Made by a program: the position numbers and the translations under genes. The notes beneath the pieces are model-generated. The model had not been told where the DNA came from, ran no database searches, and saw only the letters and a list, made by a program, of their open reading frames with translations. Below, in pieces: positions 52,926 to 62,105 of a DNA stretch of 64,000 bases (within the stretch, counting starts at the first letter, position 1; the number at the start of each line of letters is the position of its first letter). This stretch comes from Lacinutrix sp. Bg11-31 (lineage in GTDB: Bacteria; Bacteroidota; Bacteroidia; Flavobacteriales; Flavobacteriaceae): contig NZ_CP025118.1 in the NCBI RefSeq assembly GCF_002831665.1, forward strand, positions 992,001-1,056,000, written 5' to 3'.

Positions 52926-54395
52926 ATGGAAAATTATTTTAATACATTATCATTAAGAGAGCAACTGTCAGAATTAGGAAAATGTGACTTTATGGATAGC
53001 TCAGAATTTAAAAATGGCGTAACTTCTTTAAAAGGAAAAAAGATTGTAATTATAGGTTGTGGAGCACAAGGTTTGAATCAAGGATTGAATATGCGTGATT
53101 CTGGATTGGACGTTTCTTTTACTTTGAGAGAAAGTGCTATAAAAGAGTGAAGACAATCTTTTAAAAATGCAAATGAAAACAAATTTAAGGTTGGAACTTA
53201 TAAAGAAATGATACCAACCGCAGATTTGGTTTTAAACCTCACGCCTGATAAACAACATACAGATGTGGTAAGTAAAGTAATGCCTTTAATGAAAAAAGGA
53301 GCAGCTTTATCTTATTCTCACGGTTTCAATATTGTGGAAGAAGGAATGAAAATAAGGGAAGATTTAACAGTAATAATGATGGCTCCAAAATCGCCAGGTT
53401 CTGAAGTTAGGGAAGAATACAAAAGAGGTTTTGGTGTACCAACATTAATTGCGGTTCACCCAGAAAATGACCCGAAAAATGAAGGTCTTGAATTAGCAAA
53501 AGCCTATGCGGTTGCCACTGGAGGCGATAAAGCTGGTGTGTTACATTCTTCTTTCGTAGCTGAAGTAAAATCAGATTTAATGGGAGAACAAACCATACTT
53601 TGTGGTGTGTTGCAATCGGCTTCTATTTTATGTTTCGATAAAATGCTTGAAAATGGTTTAGATGCAAATTATGCTGCAAAATTGGTTCAATATGGTTGGG
53701 AAACATTGACCGAAGCCCTAAAACACGGAGGTTTAACTAATATGATGGACAGACTTTCAAACCCAGCAAAAGTAAAAGCCTACGAATTAGCAGAGAAATT
53801 AAAAACAATTATGACGCCTTTATTCAACCAACATATGGACGATATTATGTCTGGTGAATTTTCTAAAGGAATGATGAAAGACTGGGAAAATAACGACAAA
53901 GATTTGTTGAACTGGCGAAAAGCAACAGGTGAAACTGTTTTTGAACAAACAAAAGCTACTGACGAATTTATTAGTGAGCAAGAGTTTTTTGATAATGGAA
54001 CTTTATTGGCTGCATTCTTAAAAGCAGGAATAGAATTGGCTTATGAGACTATGACAGATTCTGGAATAAAAGCAGAATCTGCTTATTATGAATCACTGCA
54101 CGAAACACCATTAATTGCCAACACTATAGCACGAAAAAAACTCTATGAGATGAACAGAGTTATTTCAGATACAGCAGAATATGGTTGTTATTTATTTGAT
54201 CACGCTTGCAAACCTATGTTATCCGATTTTATGAAAAATATGGATACAAACTTAATTGGTAAACCATTTTCAACAGATAATCAAGTGGATAATAAAAAGT
54301 TAATTGCAGTAAATCAAGCTCTGAGAAATCATCCTATAGAAAAAATAGGTGCAACTTTGAGAACTTCTATGACCGCAATGCAAAACTTAAATTAA
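52926..54395 (+). CDS. ilvC: Ketol-acid reductoisomerase interrupted by in-frame TGA
   Basis: A single frame of 490 codons encodes class II (long, E. coli-like) [24 protein letters not shown] (NADPH fold), then RESAIKE, TGA at 53148-53150, and [72 protein letters not shown] and [20 protein letters not shown]. Homologues read AIxEKRxSW at the stop, so one residue (usually Lys) is replaced by the stop. There is no frameshift. Translation would give a 74-aa stub; a restart at ATG 53208 would lack the nucleotide-binding fold. A sequencing error or true nonsense mutation are both possible. Confidence 0.85.
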
Positions 54396-55654
54396 TGACA
54401 ACACAAACCCAATATATTACTTTAAAAAATGTAAAAAAAGCAGCATCTCTTTTGAAGGATGTTGTTTTAGAAACACTTTTACAAAAAAATCAGTTTTTGT
54501 CTGATAAATATGATGCAAATATTGTTTTCAAAAGAGAAGATTTACAAGAAGTTCGTTCTTTTAAAATAAGAGGTGCTTATCATAAAATTACATCTTTAAC
54601 TCCAGAGGAATTGAACCAAGGTGTAGTTTGTGCAAGTGCAGGGAATCACGCTCAAGGTGTTGCTTACTCGTGCAAACTAAAAAAGATAAAAGGTGTCATA
54701 TTTATGCCAACACCTACACCCAATCAGAAAATAGAACAAGTAAAAATGTTTGGAGGAGAATATGTAGAACTTGTTTTAACTGGCGATACTTTTGATGATG
54801 CTTATGATACGGCAATGCTTTATTGCACAGAAAAAAAGATGTCATTTGTACATCCTTTTCACGATATAAAAGTAATAGAAGGACAAGCAACTATCGCTTT
54901 AGAAATATTAGCACAAAGCAAAAAACCAATAGATTATTTGTTTCTACCAGTTGGCGGAGGCGGTTTGGCAGCTGGTGTTTCCATTATGTTTAAAGAACTT
55001 TCGCCCAATACAAAAATTATTGGTGTAGAACCAAAAGGTGCACCTTCAATGTCTATTTCTATAACAAATGGATTTAATACAAAAATAGAAAATATAGATA
55101 AATTTATTGATGGAGCATCTGTTCAAAAAGTGGGTGATTTAAACTTTGAAATTTGCAGAGAATATTTAGACGAAATGGTAACGGTACACGAAGGAAAAGT
55201 GTGTCAAACTATTTTAGATTTATACAATAAAAACGCAATAGTAGTTGAGCCAGCAGGCGCATTAACCACAGCTGTTTTAGACCAGTTTTCTGATGAGTTA
55301 AAAGGTAAAAACGTAGTTTGTTTAATCAGTGGTTCAAATAATGACATTACCAGAACGGAGGAAATTAAAGAACGTGCTTTGCTTTATTCTGGACATAAAC
55401 ATTATTTCATCATAAAATTTCCGCAAAGAGCTGGCGCATTGCGAGAGTTTTTGAATGACATATTAGGCCCAAATGATGATATAACACATTTTGAATATTC
55501 TAAAAAACACAACAGGAATTCTGGTCCTGCAATAGTTGGTTTAGAAATAGCAAATCCAAAAGATATTGATCAACTTATAGTAAAGATGAGAACTAAAAAA
55601 TTCTTTGGAGAATACTTGAATGATAAGCCTGATTTATTTCAGGTTCTAGTCTGA
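54395..55654 (+). CDS. ilvA: Threonine ammonia-lyase (threonine dehydratase), biosynthetic
   Basis: 419 aa PLP enzyme making 2-oxobutyrate for Ile synthesis. PLP Lys in VRSFKIRGAYHKI, the Ser/Gly-rich loop CASAGNHAQGVAYSCKLKKI, LPVGGGGLAAGVSIMFKELS and a C-terminal ACT-like regulatory region (YFIIKFPQRAGALREFLNDI) that provides Ile feedback. Its start overlaps the ilvC stop by one base. Frame intact; last gene of the operon. Confidence 0.94.
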   Translation: MTTQTQYITLKNVKKAASLLKDVVLETLLQKNQFLSDKYDANIVFKREDLQEVRSFKIRGAYHKITSLTPEELNQGVVCASAGNHAQGVAYSCKLKKIKGVIFMPTPTPNQKIEQVKMFGGEYVELVLTGDTFDDAYDTAMLYCTEKKMSFVHPFHDIKVIEGQATIALEILAQSKKPIDYLFLPVGGGGLAAGVSIMFKELSPNTKIIGVEPKGAPSMSISITNGFNTKIENIDKFIDGASVQKVGDLNFEICREYLDEMVTVHEGKVCQTILDLYNKNAIVVEPAGALTTAVLDQFSDELKGKNVVCLISGSNNDITRTEEIKERALLYSGHKHYFIIKFPQRAGALREFLNDILGPNDDITHFEYSKKHNRNSGPAIVGLEIANPKDIDQLIVKMRTKKFFGEYLNDKPDLFQVLV

Positions 55655-55676
55655 TTGTAATTGTGTTTTAAATCAA

Positions 55677-56500
55677 AACTCAATATTATGTAAAATAGAA
55701 TGTGCGCTTTTACCCAGATGAAGCGTTGGCAAACCGACCTCATAAAATTTTGGTTAAACAATAGGTGAGTGGAGCGTGATATTTTAGGGATCTAGCAATA
55801 CATAAACTAAAGAGTTTCAATTTTTAAAAACATTTCAGTACAGTCTTTATCAGTTCAGAACCTTCCTAAAATATAGTGTAACGAACCGTAATTGTTTCCA
55901 AAAATTTATGCAGTCTTGATTTTTTTGTTTCTTTTTTTATCAAGAAAAAAAGATAAGAATGAAAACTTAAGAAGTTCAAAAGTTTAATTTCTATTTTACA
56001 TAATATAAATAGTTCCAGTCAAAAAAAGTTTAAATAGTAATGAGAATAGAATAAGTGCTTAGAATTTTATTTTTCTTAAAATTTAAGCTCTTATGGTATG
56101 CCACGAGAATCGCGTAGAAAAAAATATTAACTACAAATACTCAATTACGAGAATTTTGATAACAATCTAAAAGCTAGCTTTTTTTTGGCGCTGGCAAAGC
56201 GGTTGGAAATTGTGTTTAAAAATAAATGCCATATAAGGCATTTAAGTTTTTAAAAAGCAATCGAGCGCATTGGCATGCGGCTATTTTACATAACGGCTAA
56301 TTATAGATACAAATGTTTTAAAAAACGCTGCGAAGCAAACCGCTTATTAGTTTAATAACCCAAGTTTAAATTATTCTAATGGAATACAATGCTTCTGGGA
56401 TATTTTACATAATACTACATTATAGCTATCAAATGGACTCCTCTCATAAAATACCAATGATAACATTTGTACTATAATTAATATTATGTAAAATAGAATA
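55677..56500 (+). repeat. Long composite intergenic repeat (copy 8), paired with 31688-32511
   Basis: Bounded by CAATATTATGTAAAATAGAA (55681) and AATATTATGTAAAATAGAAT (56485). Between them, modules in the same order as at 31.7 kb: TTTACCCAGATGAAGCGTTG; AACCGTAATTGTTTCC; CTTGATTTTTTTGTTTC with TTTATCAAG; TTAAGCTCTTATGG and CACGAGAATCGCG; TTTTTTTTGGCGCTGGCAAA; AAAGCAATCGAGCGCATTGG; left arms ATTTTACATAACGGCTAATT and GATATTTTACATAATACTAC; and a worn right arm GTACTATAATTAATATTATG. No gene within. Confidence 0.8.
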
Positions 56501-56544
56501 TTTTATTAAGTATAGTATTCTTCTACTTTAATATAAATTTCAAA

Positions 56545-57285
56545 TTAGTCAAACTCTGGATGATACTTTAATCGTTTACGTTGAGACCTTCTAATGCTAT
56601 CTCGTTTACCTTTAAACACAATACGCTTACCAGTTAGCTTAATAGTTTGTAAACTATCTAATTCATATTTTCTGTTTTCTTTGATAGCAAGAACACGTTC
56701 AGATTTTATAAACTGTAATGGTACGCTATAAATATCTTGTAAAGATATTAACCTATTATTAATTACTGTAGGATCTTCTTTACTATTACTTAATAAAGTA
56801 CTAATTCTATAATTACAAGAAGAATCTTCTCTTGGAGCTATTTCAAATTTTAAAATTTCATTTTTATTAGTAAAAATAATAGAATTCTTATCTAATATGC
56901 CATAATAAACATTTTCTAAATCATCAACAAATACAAACTCTTTATGTGCTTCGCTATTAAAAATATCAGGTTCAATATCAAAACTTCTATCTGTTTTTGT
57001 AGTAAGATAAATTACTTTATTTCCTTGTTTTTCAATTAAGAAATATAATTCTTCTCTTACTTGAATACCTTCTAAACTATTAATGTCATTTGGTTTGCAA
57101 TCAGTATCACAAAGCAAGAAACGTTGCGTGCCTTCCACTCTAATTTTTTCACATAACCGAAAAACATAAACACTATAATCGTCAACGTTTACAGTGTCTA
57201 TTGTCGATATTTTATAGCTATTAGCACAGCCATTCAAAATAAAAAAGAACAAAACAAATACTATTAGTTTAGATGCGATTTTCAT
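56545..57285 (-). CDS. Lipoprotein of unknown function
   Basis: 246 aa. N-terminal MKIASKLIVFVLFFFILNGC is a clear lipoprotein signal with lipobox Cys20. The mature part is beta-rich with scattered Cys (VFRLCEKIRVEGT, LLCDTDCKPND) and a very basic end (KRIVFKGKRDSIRRSQRKRL). ATGA overlap with the upstream outer-membrane-like gene shows translational coupling. No domain recognised. Confidence 0.7.
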   Translation of the reverse strand: MKIASKLIVFVLFFFILNGCANSYKISTIDTVNVDDYSVYVFRLCEKIRVEGTQRFLLCDTDCKPNDINSLEGIQVREELYFLIEKQGNKVIYLTTKTDRSFDIEPDIFNSEAHKEFVFVDDLENVYYGILDKNSIIFTNKNEILKFEIAPREDSSCNYRISTLLSNSKEDPTVINNRLISLQDIYSVPLQFIKSERVLAIKENRKYELDSLQTIKLTGKRIVFKGKRDSIRRSQRKRLKYHPEFD

Positions 57286-58241
57286 AATTGATTTTTATAA
57301 TTAAAGGATTCATAAGCACCACCAATTGCAATACGAAAGCCATAAAAATAATCTGGATGATAAGGATTGTCTCTGCTAAAATGAAGTATATCTTGTACAT
57401 CCCAAACATTCACATCGTAAGCCGAAACATAGGCAGAAAAATTATGATTAAAACTATGCACTGCTAATTTCCACTGCTGCTGATTAAACCCAAATACATC
57501 CTTGTTTTTATATGGAATATGATCTAATTGTAGTTTGTCGCTAGCATCGAAAGCTAATGGTTGCCAACCTGTAAACTTATGAAAACTTAATTCTATTAAA
57601 TTAATATAAGTCTGTGTTTTTAAATGCGCGGAAAGTACAAAACCACCTGTATAATAGCGATCCTTGCCATCTCCTAATAAGTTTAAAACTGGTCCACCAT
57701 CATTATAATATGATATTTGTGCAGTTCTAGCAACATTTAAATTAAAGAAACCTACCATTTGTGCTTCACGATTTTTATCTGGATTTAGAATTAAATTTAA
57801 ACCAAAAGAAAGAGAGTGTTTAAAAGTGTTTTGTAATGGATTTGCAGTGAAATCCGCAAAATGATATAAAGTTACTAACCTATCCTCTAGCCTATTTATT
57901 TCAGTAATATTTTTGCCTCCAACAGTAAAAGTAGCATCTGCAAAAAAGTCTAAAAAAACACTGTTTTTATATTCTTTATCTAACTGGCTGCCTAAAATGC
58001 CACGATTGTAAACCATAATACCTAAATGTGTTGTTGGTAAAGCTCCAAATCCATTATTATTAACAGCAAGGTATTGTCCAATACCACCAGCTGCACTAGC
58101 TCTAAATTTTAAATGATAACCATTTTGAATTTCGGCAGTAAGCGTCACACCAAAACCTAACCGTAAATTATCTATGGTATTGTTTTGTGCATTGTTTATT
58201 TGAATGCCAAAAGCTATAAAAAGAAAAGTAATATATTTCAT
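57282..58241 (-). CDS. Outer-membrane beta-barrel-like protein, unknown function
   Basis: 319 aa from ATG 58241; the frame extends to a TTG at 58250 but the ATG gives a clean signal peptide MKYITFLFIAFGIQINNAQN. The mature protein has alternating aromatic/hydrophobic strands (LGFGVTLTAEIQNGYHLKFR, NAYIS-like FNHNFSAYVSAYDVNVWD, GFRIAIGGAYESFNYK) typical of Bacteroidota barrels. It is sandwiched between and coupled to a lipoprotein gene and a dipeptidase-like gene, so the three probably act together. Function unknown. Confidence 0.7.
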   Translation of the reverse strand: MKYITFLFIAFGIQINNAQNNTIDNLRLGFGVTLTAEIQNGYHLKFRASAAGGIGQYLAVNNNGFGALPTTHLGIMVYNRGILGSQLDKEYKNSVFLDFFADATFTVGGKNITEINRLEDRLVTLYHFADFTANPLQNTFKHSLSFGLNLILNPDKNREAQMVGFFNLNVARTAQISYYNDGGPVLNLLGDGKDRYYTGGFVLSAHLKTQTYINLIELSFHKFTGWQPLAFDASDKLQLDHIPYKNKDVFGFNQQQWKLAVHSFNHNFSAYVSAYDVNVWDVQDILHFSRDNPYHPDYFYGFRIAIGGAYESFNYKNQL

Positions 58242-58242
58242 A

Positions 58243-59994
58243 TTAAACAATTAAATCATCTTCCTTTTGAGCCAAATATGTCTTACTAAAATACTTACGC
58301 AAAAAAGCATCTGTATTATTATAAAACACTTTATCTATAGCTTCTACCCAAGGTTGACCAGACATTAAATCATCAATTTCACCTAGTGAATACTGTGTTT
58401 CACTTGGTAAATTAATAACATTATAACCTTTATAATCTGGCATTACATAATTGTTTAAAGCTTCAGATATTTTTGCTCTAAAAGCAGGTAAATCTGCAGA
58501 TGTACTATAATGATCGAATGGATCCACAATACCATCATTATCTGTACCTAAACAAATAGTCTTCCACGCTTCTACTTCATCAATTTTAGAGGTTGCTCGT
58601 GTTTTATTTACTTTTCTAATATAAGCAAGATTAACCTTCACTATATGAAACACATTAGTAAGAAACATCTGTACATGCAGTTTCTTAGTGGTTTCTTCTC
58701 CTGCTTTTTTTAATAGTTTTCTAAATTTATTACCTGGCATCCTTCCATCGTGCATGCAAACACCAATTAGGCCATCGGATTTAAATATGGCTACAATATC
58801 TTCATCTGTTAAATTAATATCCCAAAGACTAACGTAAGAGTTTTTATCGAGGTTAAAACTATCTTTTTCAGCTAAGGCTTTTTCTAATGTTGGAATACCA
58901 CTTATTGCTGTATGACTACTAATAATTGGCACATTATCTTGTAAAGCATCACTATATTCTCGCATATTAGCCAATAATTCATAATAACTCTGGCGCGATT
59001 TAACAGACATGTGTTTAACATCTATTAATATACGTTGACCATTATCACGAGAAAGTAAATGCTCTATGATTAATAGCATTCCAAAACTCGAAATCCCCAA
59101 ATCTTGACCTAAACTTTGGTCAAAAATATCTGCAAAACCAGGATCAAACGTTCCTTTTGCATCCATAAAACTTTTAGCATGACCAAGTAGTAAATTATTA
59201 AAATGATGTGCATACGTTATAAAAAACGGAGGATATTCTTCTTTCTTTATCGCTTCTATATTTTTAATAAATGAAAGCTTTAGTTTATTCTGTCTTTCAG
59301 GAGGTAAATTTTCAATTTTGGCGGTTTCAAATAAATCTTTCTTATTATAAACACCTAATGCATGCATACCTTCTATCGTCATAATACCACAAACAGTACT
59401 ATCAGACTGCATTTCTAAAAAATGCTCGTAGTTTTTTACAAGATTAAATTTTGGCTGCTTGCCATGAATGGTTTTGTTTGAAGTGCTTCCGCTTGCGTTC
59501 AATAAATATTGATATTCAATAATATAGTCACTAAAATAATCGATGGTATCAATGCGGTCATCGTGAATAGGATCTATTAGCCGACTTGCTGTTTTAATAG
59601 AAATTCCAGAAAGTAGAGACACAATTTTCTTATCAATTGCAATAGCACGTGAATTGGTTTTCTTTTTAAAAATGAGACCTAATATAAACCGATGAACACC
59701 ACTACTCTTTTTAAATGGTCTGGTTGGCTTTAAAAATGGTTTCTCTATTGGGTAAACAGAACAGAATACTAAACGATTATGGCCTTCAAAACAACTATCT
59801 AGATTGGACTGCGAATATGTTGCCATTTTCTTGAGTACAATGTTAATAATCCATTTTCTAACACTTATTCCTTTAAAATAATCTTTCGGTTTCTTGTTTT
59901 CAAAGCGATCCCAAATGGTTTTTATGTCTATTGTATTACCATGCGGTTTTAAACTAGGATGGTTGTGTAAATCGGAAATTGGTTTGTTATCCAT
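58243..59994 (-). CDS. Membrane-dipeptidase-like (M19/amidohydrolase superfamily) hydrolase
   Basis: 583 aa, no signal peptide. Metal-site elements: SDLHNHPSLKPHG (HxH, where M19 has HxD), HHFNNLLLGHAKSF, ILIDVKHMSVKSRQSYYELL, VPIISSHTAISG and ICLGTDNDGIVDPFDHY, all in the order of M19 dipeptidases. Length is greater than the ~400 residues of the usual family because of an N-terminal extension with EGHNRLVFCSVYP. It would cleave dipeptides or a related amide in the cytoplasm. First gene of a three-gene unit with coupled downstream genes. Confidence 0.8.
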   Translation of the reverse strand: MDNKPISDLHNHPSLKPHGNTIDIKTIWDRFENKKPKDYFKGISVRKWIINIVLKKMATYSQSNLDSCFEGHNRLVFCSVYPIEKPFLKPTRPFKKSSGVHRFILGLIFKKKTNSRAIAIDKKIVSLLSGISIKTASRLIDPIHDDRIDTIDYFSDYIIEYQYLLNASGSTSNKTIHGKQPKFNLVKNYEHFLEMQSDSTVCGIMTIEGMHALGVYNKKDLFETAKIENLPPERQNKLKLSFIKNIEAIKKEEYPPFFITYAHHFNNLLLGHAKSFMDAKGTFDPGFADIFDQSLGQDLGISSFGMLLIIEHLLSRDNGQRILIDVKHMSVKSRQSYYELLANMREYSDALQDNVPIISSHTAISGIPTLEKALAEKDSFNLDKNSYVSLWDINLTDEDIVAIFKSDGLIGVCMHDGRMPGNKFRKLLKKAGEETTKKLHVQMFLTNVFHIVKVNLAYIRKVNKTRATSKIDEVEAWKTICLGTDNDGIVDPFDHYSTSADLPAFRAKISEALNNYVMPDYKGYNVINLPSETQYSLGEIDDLMSGQPWVEAIDKVFYNNTDAFLRKYFSKTYLAQKEDDLIV

Positions 59995-60152
59995 TGATAA
60001 TAAATTAATTATAGCATTGAAGATTAAAAATACGAAAAAGATAATAACTGAATCATTCTCTCTCTAATAGATTAAATTCATAAATTTTGGTTAAAAAGGA
60101 ACTCTGTATTAGAGTTTTTTGTATATTTAAGTACAACTTAAAACATTAATAT

Positions 60153-60455
60153 ATGACAGTGAACTATGAATACGATGGTGTAACAGCTAGCCCAGAATTA
60201 GAAACTTACGTAAAAGGAAAAATAGATAAATTATTTAGTAAATATGAATTTATAGTACGTGCAGACGTTTTTTTTAAGACAGAAAACACTTCAACTAGAA
60301 ATTCTAAAATGAAAACATCAATTAGACTTAGTGCTCCTGGGCCAAGATTGTTTGCAGACACTACAAGTGATTCTTTTCACAAAAGTGCATCAGAAGTTAT
60401 TTCAGCGCTTGAGAGACAACTAGAAAAACGAAAAGGTGTAATGCAAACGCATTAG
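60153..60455 (+). CDS. hpf: Ribosome hibernation-promoting factor
   Basis: 100 aa, short HPF/RaiA type: VNYEYDGVTASPELETYVKG, KIDKLFSKYEFIVRADVFFK, and a helix ending RQLEKRKGVMQTH. It binds the ribosomal decoding region in stationary phase. No C-terminal dimerisation domain, so the short form. Followed by a terminator at 60476. A monocistronic unit transcribed away from the dipeptidase operon. Confidence 0.93.
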   Translation: MTVNYEYDGVTASPELETYVKGKIDKLFSKYEFIVRADVFFKTENTSTRNSKMKTSIRLSAPGPRLFADTTSDSFHKSASEVISALERQLEKRKGVMQTH

Positions 60456-60475
60456 AAAATATAATACATTGAATT

Positions 60476-60508
60476 AAAGCTGCTCTATCGAGTGGCTTTT
60501 TTTTGTTT
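60476..60508 (+). terminator. Intrinsic terminator after hpf
   Basis: AAAGCTGCTC-TATC-GAGTGGCTTT followed by T5: 10-bp stem with two mismatches, 4-base loop and T-tract, 21 bp after the hpf stop. Confidence 0.7.
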
Positions 60509-60702
60509 AAGAATTTCACGATTTATAACTTTAAAAGGTAGTAGTGTTAACTCCTCTTTCTTCTAATTTTTTTTAAGAAAATAAGAATTCATTCTCCTCT
60601 TAAAATAAACTGGAGAGCCACAAACAAATAGTATTATGTATTAACAAAATTTAATTACAATAGTTAGGCAAAAAAATGGTGTAGCTTGTTTAATATTTAG
60701 CT

Positions 60703-60745
60703 CCTTCCTTTAGTTAAAGGAAGGTGGATTTTACTTCAGTAAAAT
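60703..60745. repeat. Tandem palindromes in spacer
   Basis: CCTTCCTTTA-GT-TAAAGGAAGG (60703-60724) is a perfect 10-bp palindrome, followed at 60728-60745 by ATTTTAC-TTCA-GTAAAAT. The spacer 60509-60867 holds no gene; the palindromes resemble dispersed extragenic elements of Flavobacteriia and could end transcripts from either side. Confidence 0.55.
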
Positions 60746-60867
60746 TTGGATGGTTTGAAGAAAAGCGCAAAGCAGCTTTCTAAAAGCAAGAATAAAAACT
60801 TAATATCTCATTTTAGAGATTAACAAGGGTATTCAAATCTCAACGTTTAATGTTTAGAAAATACTAA

Positions 60868-62100
60868 TTAACCTTCAAAACGATAATAACCACACTTTAA
60901 ATAAGCACCTTCGAGAAAACCAATAGGATGATCGCTATCATGATATGTTTTTAAGATACATTCCGACGTTCTACTGCTTTCATTTAAAACATGAGTATTA
61001 ATATCGAAAAAAACATCGGCTAACACTCGCGAAGAACACGATGCTAAAACCAACAAGCCTTTTTTAGCAGTAAGCTTTACTCCTAATTGTGCTAATTGTG
61101 CATATTTTTTTTTCGCTAATTCTATTTCACTTTGTTGTTTTGCAAAACTTGGAGGATCTATAATAACAACATCAAAGGTTTGCTTGTTTTTAATCATTTG
61201 CTTCATAGCAGCAAATGCATCGTCTGCAATGGTTTTGTGCGTTCCAGAATACGGATTTAACTTTCCGTTTAAAACGGCAATTTCCAAGGCTTGCTTACTA
61301 ATATCTAAACTAGTAACCTCTTTTGCTCCATTTGCAAGTGCATGAACCGAAAATCCGCCAGCATAACTAAACACATCTAAAACCGTTTTTCCTTTACTCC
61401 ACTCGCCTACTTGCTTTCTATTGGCTCTATGATCTAAAAAGTAACCTGTTTTATGACCTTTAATAACATTTGCCGAGAAATTAACATCATGCTCTACAAA
61501 TTCAACAACTTCATTTTCTAAAACACCATAAACGACCTCGCCATTTTGGAGGTTGTGTAATTTAGATTGTTCCATGCTTCTACTAAGTCTAATCACTATC
61601 GTTTTAACCTTAGAAACAGCTTGTAAGCTTTCTAAAATATATTCTAAATACGGAAGCCATATTTCAGAATATATCTTAACCACTAATACATGTGCATAAA
61701 CATCTGCAATTAGTCCTGGAAAACCATCGTTTTCACCAAATAACAATCGGTAACTGTTAGTATTTGTTTGTAGTAAAGATTGGCGTTTAGCAAAGGCTTC
61801 TTCAATTTTAGTATTGAAAAACTCAGCATTTATAGTTGCACCAGTATTTCCACTATGTAACATTTTTATACGAATAGGTGAATTACCATCATACAAACCA
61901 AGACCAATAACTTTATTTTTATTTTTTCCGAAGATAATAGCCAAATCTCCACTTTTGGCATCGTCGTTAATTTTAGTAATGTTATCACTAAACAACCAAG
62001 GATGACCTTGTAGCACAAATCGTTCTCCATTAGCGTTTAGCTTGGTTGCTAATCGTTTAGGCGTGTAACTTGAAGTAATACTTTTAGTGAACTGAGACAT
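60868..62100 (-). CDS. Class I SAM-dependent rRNA (cytosine-C5-type) methyltransferase, RlmI-like
   Basis: 410 aa. N-terminal PUA domain (ERFVLQGHPWLFSDNITKIN), an EEHUD-like middle region (LLFGENDGFPGLIADVYAHV) and a methyltransferase core with TVLDVFSYAGGFSVHALANG, SLDISKQALEIA and the catalytic VVIIDPPSFAKQQSEI followed by LVLASCSSRV. This is the RlmI/RlmK family that modifies 23S rRNA. It is 5 bp downstream of the DEAD-box helicase gene, consistent with a shared role in ribosome assembly. Confidence 0.92.
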   Translation of the reverse strand: MSQFTKSITSSYTPKRLATKLNANGERFVLQGHPWLFSDNITKINDDAKSGDLAIIFGKNKNKVIGLGLYDGNSPIRIKMLHSGNTGATINAEFFNTKIEEAFAKRQSLLQTNTNSYRLLFGENDGFPGLIADVYAHVLVVKIYSEIWLPYLEYILESLQAVSKVKTIVIRLSRSMEQSKLHNLQNGEVVYGVLENEVVEFVEHDVNFSANVIKGHKTGYFLDHRANRKQVGEWSKGKTVLDVFSYAGGFSVHALANGAKEVTSLDISKQALEIAVLNGKLNPYSGTHKTIADDAFAAMKQMIKNKQTFDVVIIDPPSFAKQQSEIELAKKKYAQLAQLGVKLTAKKGLLVLASCSSRVLADVFFDINTHVLNESSRTSECILKTYHDSDHPIGFLEGAYLKCGYYRFEG

Positions 62101-62105
62101 GATAA

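Noticed and set aside
53208..54395. Second half of ilvC as an independent 395-aa gene
   Set aside because: It lacks the NADPH-binding fold, and the bases between TGA and 53208 continue the ilvC sequence in frame, so it is one interrupted gene.
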